Source: Trifolium pratense
Taxonomy: Eukaryota; Streptophyta; Magnoliopsida; Fabales; Fabaceae
Assembly: GCF_020283565.1 (NCBI RefSeq)
Contig: NC_060060.1
Coordinates: forward strand, 17,608,001 to 17,672,000
Length of the DNA: 64,000 nucleotides
Reading direction: 5' to 3'
The position numbers and the translations under genes were made by a program. Shown piece by piece: positions 59,430 to 64,000 of the stretch. Position 1 is the first letter of the stretch. Each line of letters opens with the position of its first letter. Below the pieces are notes generated by a model, which made no database searches, had not been told where the DNA came from, and worked only from the letters and a program-made list of their open reading frames with translations.

Positions 59430-59780
59430 TGAAAATTAGGTTTCAAAGATGAGAATTTCTTGAGAGAAAATTTAGATTCAGAGAATTTAAATTATGAGAA
59501 AGTGAAAGAAAATTAGGGTTTTGATATGGAAAAGAAGAGGGAAAGATGAAAAAGTTCGAAAAAGTTTGAGAGGGAAAATCTGAAAATTTTGCCACTAAAA
59601 AAAAATCTCGGGAAAATGAAATCGCGCTCTTTCAATCTCTCTGATATTTCTCATGGGATATTGTACTATACTATAGTTCTCTTAAATATTCCTTCAAAAA
59701 AACAATAGTTCTCTTAAATATGGAATTTAATTTAATTTTTGACCAAAAAATTAATTAATTAATTTGGGATTTAATTTATA
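59430..59780. other. 5' flank of the protease gene
   Basis: Purine-rich leader and promoter of the minus-strand gene. No clear TATA box. Confidence 0.45.
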
Positions 59781-59905
59781 CTCTCTTCGTCCCAAAATAT
59801 AAGAGAAAATTAGTCAAACAAAGTGAATGTATTTAGACCAAATTCTTAACCAAATACATTAATTTTCTTTAACTAATTTTTTCTTATATTTTATGATACA
59901 GAGAG
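59781..59905. mobile_element. Stowaway-like MITE in the protease promoter
   Basis: TA, then CTCTCTTCGTCCCAAAATAT, ending ATATTTTATGATACAGAGAG then TA. The interior halves pair (AATGTATTTAG with its complement in TAACCAAATACATT). It lies about 350 bases upstream of the protease start codon. Confidence 0.8.
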
Positions 59906-59973
59906 TAAGTTTTTATGGTAAATGGTAGTTGTGCTTATCCTGATGAGTAGGATTTTGAATAAAATATGTATAT

Positions 59974-60380
59974 TATTAATAAAAGGTAAAAATGTATTCA
60001 ATGTTTTTGAAAATTTTTAAGGAATTTTTAACGTTTTCTTTAAAAGAAGATTTATTATTTTTTAAGAGATGTAAACATTTGATGAAATACTGTAAATGGT
60101 TCTAAAAGAAATAAAGAATTCATTAATGGTATTTGTTTTTTTAAACAATTAAGAATGTGGACTAAAATGGATGGTCTTTTATTAATAAAAGGTGAAAATG
60201 TATTCAATGTTTTTGAAAAATTATTAAGGAATTTTTAACTTTTTCTTTAAAAAAAGATTTGTTATTTTTTAAGAGATGTAAACATTTGATGAAATACTGT
60301 AAATGATTCTAAAAGAATTCATTAATGGTATTTGTTTTTTTAAACAATTAAGAATGTAGACTAGAATGGATGGTCTTTTG
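59974..60380. repeat. Tandem duplication, 207-bp unit, two copies
   Basis: Unit 1 starts ATTAATAAAAGGTAAAAATG at 59974 and unit 2 starts ATTAATAAAAGGTGAAAATG at 60181. Both end with GAATGGATGGTCTTTT or nearly so, with small differences between copies. Confidence 0.85.
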
Positions 60381-61293
60381 AAAAGTCTTTTTGTTTTATT
60401 TTATCTACAATTTTGATCAAAGATGATTTTTTTTATAAATATTCGAATACAATTTTTTTATATTCAAAATAGACAATTTTTTTAATGGGTAATCTTTTGA
60501 AAAGTCTTTGTGTTTTATATATTAATAAAGACAATTTTCTTCATAAAAGGACAATAATATTTTTTTTACAATTAGTAAATGAATATCTTTAATTGCTTAA
60601 TGAACCGGTGCAACGTTTTAGATTTTATGGTATTTTAATTTTCCCTGGAATTTATATATCAATTTTTCATTTAAAATAAGTTGTTAAAAAATGCCTCATT
60701 TGAAATTATATGATTTTTCTTTTGAAAAAAAAAATTGCTTAAAATAAAAAGATGCCTGAATTCTCTTTATTGCAGTAATGGCACTACTGTATTCATAACA
60801 AGAATAATAAGAAAACCTTTGATGCATTTAAAATCAAAGAATCATAATTACTTAGTGTATTCTACATATGAATGGGTGTGTTGAAAATAGTAGTATGTGT
60901 TTTTAAAAAAATTGGATTTTTATCAATACTTAGTACAAAGTAATCAAGGTCAATAATTTTCTTTTCTTTTTATTTTTGACAAAAATAATTTCGTTTTCTT
61001 TGAATATTTTGACTCTTGTAAATTACTAGTACTACTTTGTCCCTAATAATAAGCTTAATTATTTTTAAGAAATTTTGTCTTTAAATATAAGTTACTCTAG
61101 AGGTGTTAGCTCACTAATGCATAAAAAATTCCGTTTTTTTAATATAACGATTGTTGCAAATTAAAAATAAAGATTAGTAGTTTTTTTAGGTAGGTTATCA
61201 TATTCGATTTCTAGATGGAATAATTTTTTAACTAGTTTTTACTTATCTCGCGGCCGAACTTCGAATTATTAAAACCTCTTATTTTTATTTTTA

Positions 61294-61334
<41 letters not shown>

Positions 61335-61831
61335 CTTATCTTAAGAACCATAAGGTTAACACCAAAAATATCTCGTATCACATTAATCCCTAAAGATAAA
61401 TATCTTTTGAATAATACAGTATTGAGATAGGTACTTTTATCTCCCAAAGTTTTTTTTTTTTAAACCCATAGCCCTCTAAATAAATTGAGTTTTACTTTTG
61501 TCATCTACTGATTTTGGGGCGCGTTCTACGAAATTATCAATATACCTCTTCTCACGACTTAAGTAACGGAACCAAGTCCGGCACATAAGTAACGAACGTG
61601 TTAAAAATTTCAGTTTTGTTACAAGTTGATGGCGCACGCCCTACCAAATACCCTATGGCATTTTGTCGTCTGCTGCTTAAGTAGCAGACGTGTGTTTGAC
61701 AGTAAAATAACAAAAAATATAACAGAAAATGACAACAAATACAAATCATAATATTATTACATTACAATTCATTGCATACATTCATATTATAACATTACAT
61801 TTGTAAGGGAAAAAAAAAAGATTAATCATAA
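60381..61831. other. AT-rich intergenic region
   Basis: Contains an A-run of about 35 at 61297-61331, and from about 61500 the left part of the palindrome-bearing region described at 61555-63578. No gene seen. Confidence 0.45.
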
Positions 61832-62759
61832 GGGTAAATAGTGTCATACCCCCCTGCAAAATAGGCGAGTTTTGCGTTACCCCCCTACAAAATATTTTTT
61901 TGAGATTACCCCCCTGCAATGTCAAGATTCCTTGCGTTACCCCCCTGGCTCAACAAGTGGGCATATGACATGGAAGAATCTTGACGTGGCATGACACGTG
62001 GAAATTAATTTATTTTTTATTTATTTTTAATTGCCAACTCATTAATTAATGTGGGTTTTTAATTAAAAAAATGAAAAAAAAAACTTAAAAGTTGTTATAT
62101 TTTTATGAACTTACTTAAAAGAAAGTTTTTTTTTTTTTTGACTAAAAGTTGTTATTATATATATATAAAAAAAATTCTTATATATATATAATAACTAATA
62201 ATAGAGTAACCAAAAAAAAATGAAGATGAAAAAAAAAACTGATAATAATAATAGTAACCAAAAAACTAATAATAATAATAATAATAGAGTAACAAAAAAA
62301 AAACTGCAATCACATAGGAACGCAAGAACAATCGCTTTGCCCTAACCCCAAATTGAAATTGAAAACGAAGAACAATCGCTGCATATGAACGGAACGAAAA
62401 AAAAAAGTTTCTTTAAATAAAAAAATTTCTTTAAAAAAAAAAGTTTCTTTAAAAAAAAGTTTCTTTAAAAAAAAAGTTACCGTAAAAAAAAAGTTCCTTT
62501 AAAAAAAAAGTTTTTTTCATTTTTTTTAATTAAAAAATAAATAATTACTGAGTTGGCAATTAAAAATAAATAAAAAATAAATTAATTTCCACGTGTCATG
62601 CCACGTCAAGATTCGTCCATGTCATATGCCCACTTGTTGAGCCAGGGGGGTAACGCAAGGAATCTTGACATTGCAGGGGGGTAATCTCAAAAAAATATTT
62701 TGCAGGGGGGGTAACGCAAAACTCGCCTATTTTGCAGGGGGGTATGACACTATTTACCG
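61832..62759. mobile_element. Mutator-type foldback element (928 bp)
   Basis: Arms of about 210 bp (61832-62041 and 62550-62759) are near-perfect inverted repeats: GGTAAATAGTGTCATACCCC at the tip, then blocks of ACCCCCCTGCAAAAT and GCGTTACCCCCCT. The 9-bp duplication TAATCATAA (61823-61831 and 62760-62768) is perfect. Long arms with 9-bp duplications are the Mutator signature. The middle has no ORF. It contains AT microsatellites and an irregular array of GTTTCTTTAAAAAAAAA units (62407-62515). Confidence 0.92.
62407..62515. repeat. Minisatellite inside the Mutator-type element
   Basis: About six units of the type AGTTTCTTTAAAAAAAA, 16-19 bases each, with some variation (AGTTACCGT, AGTTCCTTT). 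Confidence 0.7.
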
Positions 62760-62768
62760 TAATCATAA

Positions 62769-64000
62769 TAATCCGTGGACAAATCTACCGTATCCCCCTC
62801 CTCTTCCACCTTCATATTTTCATCCTCCTCCATATTTTCATCGTCTTCCTTCTCCCCATTTTGAGGTACAAATGAAAGAGAATAAAAGGGTTGAAGGAAT
62901 CCCTTCCGATTAATCATAATGATCCTAAGAGGCCTCAAAAAATCCCTCGCCGATTAACATAATGATCTCAATCGCGCCATCAAAGAACATGCATGCGTAA
63001 GATCATTATGATTAATCGGCGACGAACATTGAGGCCGTTCACCCCTAAAATAACAAAACTTACAACAAAACTAATAAGCTAAAAAAATATGAGAGAAAAA
63101 ATGAGAATGTGAAAAAAAATGAAAGGAAAGAGTTTAATTTATAGGCATTTGGTCTGAATTTCATTGGTTGGAAAAGGAAACAACCACTTTAATGGCCAAT
63201 GAAACTCCACCACCGTCCTTGACCATTGACTGTCATCAAATACCCTGATCACCGACCGTCCGCGACTTAAGTCGCAGAATAACAGTGTAGGGTGTCCGTG
63301 ACATACGTATCGGATGTACGGTGGTTCGGATTTGTTGTGGTCTTGCACGTGTATAAATAGGGGTGAGTGGGTGTTTCATTCACTCATTCACTCACACCAT
63401 TTTTTTGTTAAAAAAAAACATTTTATTTATGTTTTTAGTTGAACCTGTCCGATTTTTTAATTGAAGCAGTTAATTTATCTGATCATGTGTTTATTTATGT
63501 TTTTATCGTCGTCCTTGTTTTAATCGATGTAATGAATAATTTTCTGGTCAGGTGTAGTCCGCTACTTAAGTAGCGGACGTGTATTTTCCAGGATACGAAA
63601 ATTTGCTCAGGAACAGAATATAAACAGAACAATGAAATGATAGAGAAGATGAAAAAATTACTTAAATAAATGTTCATTACAAATTAGACACAAAAATTAC
63701 ATCAAATTAAATAATTTATCCGTTTCAACTATAAGGAATTTCGCCCTTAGGAAAACTAAAAATTTCATAAATAATATCGGCTGCGGATACACCACTGACC
63801 AACCACTTGCGCAATATCAAAAGCAGGCAGACAAAAGAGTGATCCGTACCGACTAATATTACAAGATAGACACAAAAATTACATTGCATTTACAATCAAA
63901 TTTGTGCTATCAAAAGGACGAAAATATCTGACCTGCATCTGTTATCGGCCACTTGGGCATTGTCTAAGAACTTCTCGGAGCAAAGTGTACAACACATAAA
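62769..64000. repeat. Repeat-derived region with palindromes and a LTR/promoter-like segment
   Basis: CGCCGATTAACATAATGATC (about 62950) and its complement GATCATTATGATTAATCGGCG (63002-63022) form an inverted pair. Two long CTTAAG palindromes lie at 63258-63278 and 63557-63578. GTATAAATAGGGG at 63351 looks like a promoter. No coding sequence is supported. It looks like the untranslated part of a transposable element continuing beyond the window. Confidence 0.4.

Noticed and set aside
62665..62913. 82-codon plus-strand ORF
   Set aside because: Starts inside the right arm of the Mutator-type element and has only low-complexity Pro-rich sequence.
1..64000. CRISPR arrays, tRNA and rRNA genes
   Set aside because: No regularly spaced short repeats with unique spacers, and no cloverleaf or rRNA-like sequence recognised on either strand.

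Overview
The window looks like nuclear DNA of a flowering plant, almost certainly a legume. It is AT-rich and gene-poor, has GT-AG introns, and is packed with plant transposon relics. The best taxonomic marker is a glycine-rich cell-wall protein gene at 52.6-53.9 kb whose ends match, from memory, the bean GRP1.8 type. Together with the style of the repeats this suggests a papilionoid legume such as Medicago or a relative; the species is an inference.

I support five host protein genes plus one partial gene copy. They are: an intronless gene for a Cys- and Ser/Arg-rich protein (27095-27772, +); a gamma-glutamylamine cyclotransferase / AIG2-like gene (35611-36102, +); a two-exon gene for a 72-residue Cys-rich protein (37830-38170, -) with a partial paralogue next to it (36854-37031, -); GRP1.8-like (52638-53870, +); and an eight-exon ubiquitin-specific protease gene giving 752 residues (55776-59429, -). 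They do not form an operon or an obvious pathway; they are ordinary plant genes scattered among repeats.

Repeats by region. 1-680 is one end of a CACTA transposon. 2.0-4.2 kb holds two LINE relics. 5.0-5.9 kb is a deleted Ty1/copia element with a MITE inside one LTR. 6.9-7.6, 12.7 and 43.1 kb hold LTR-type relics. 10.8-19.2 kb holds Stowaway-like and foldback MITEs and a PIF/Harbinger-like relic. 20.1-23.8 kb is a complete hAT element with perfect 8-bp target-site duplication and an intact three-exon transposase gene (737 residues). Its host segment is present again, without the insertion, at 24.8-25.2 kb, and a Helitron-type 3' terminus sits exactly at the start of that second copy. 32.9-33.5 kb is a 600-bp non-autonomous hAT element. 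39.5-46.7 kb is mostly LINE fragments. 47.3-51.1 kb is a complete non-coding LTR retrotransposon with a complete TRIM element nested in its left LTR. 61.8-62.8 kb is a 928-bp Mutator-type foldback element with perfect 9-bp target-site duplication, inside a region with repeated CTTAAG-centred palindromes.

No tRNA, rRNA, CRISPR array or bacterial-type operon was seen. The most rewarding observations are the hAT filled site with its empty paralogue in the same window, the Helitron terminus at the duplication boundary, the doubly nested LTR elements, the small Cys-rich gene pair and the recurrent palindromes near the right end.
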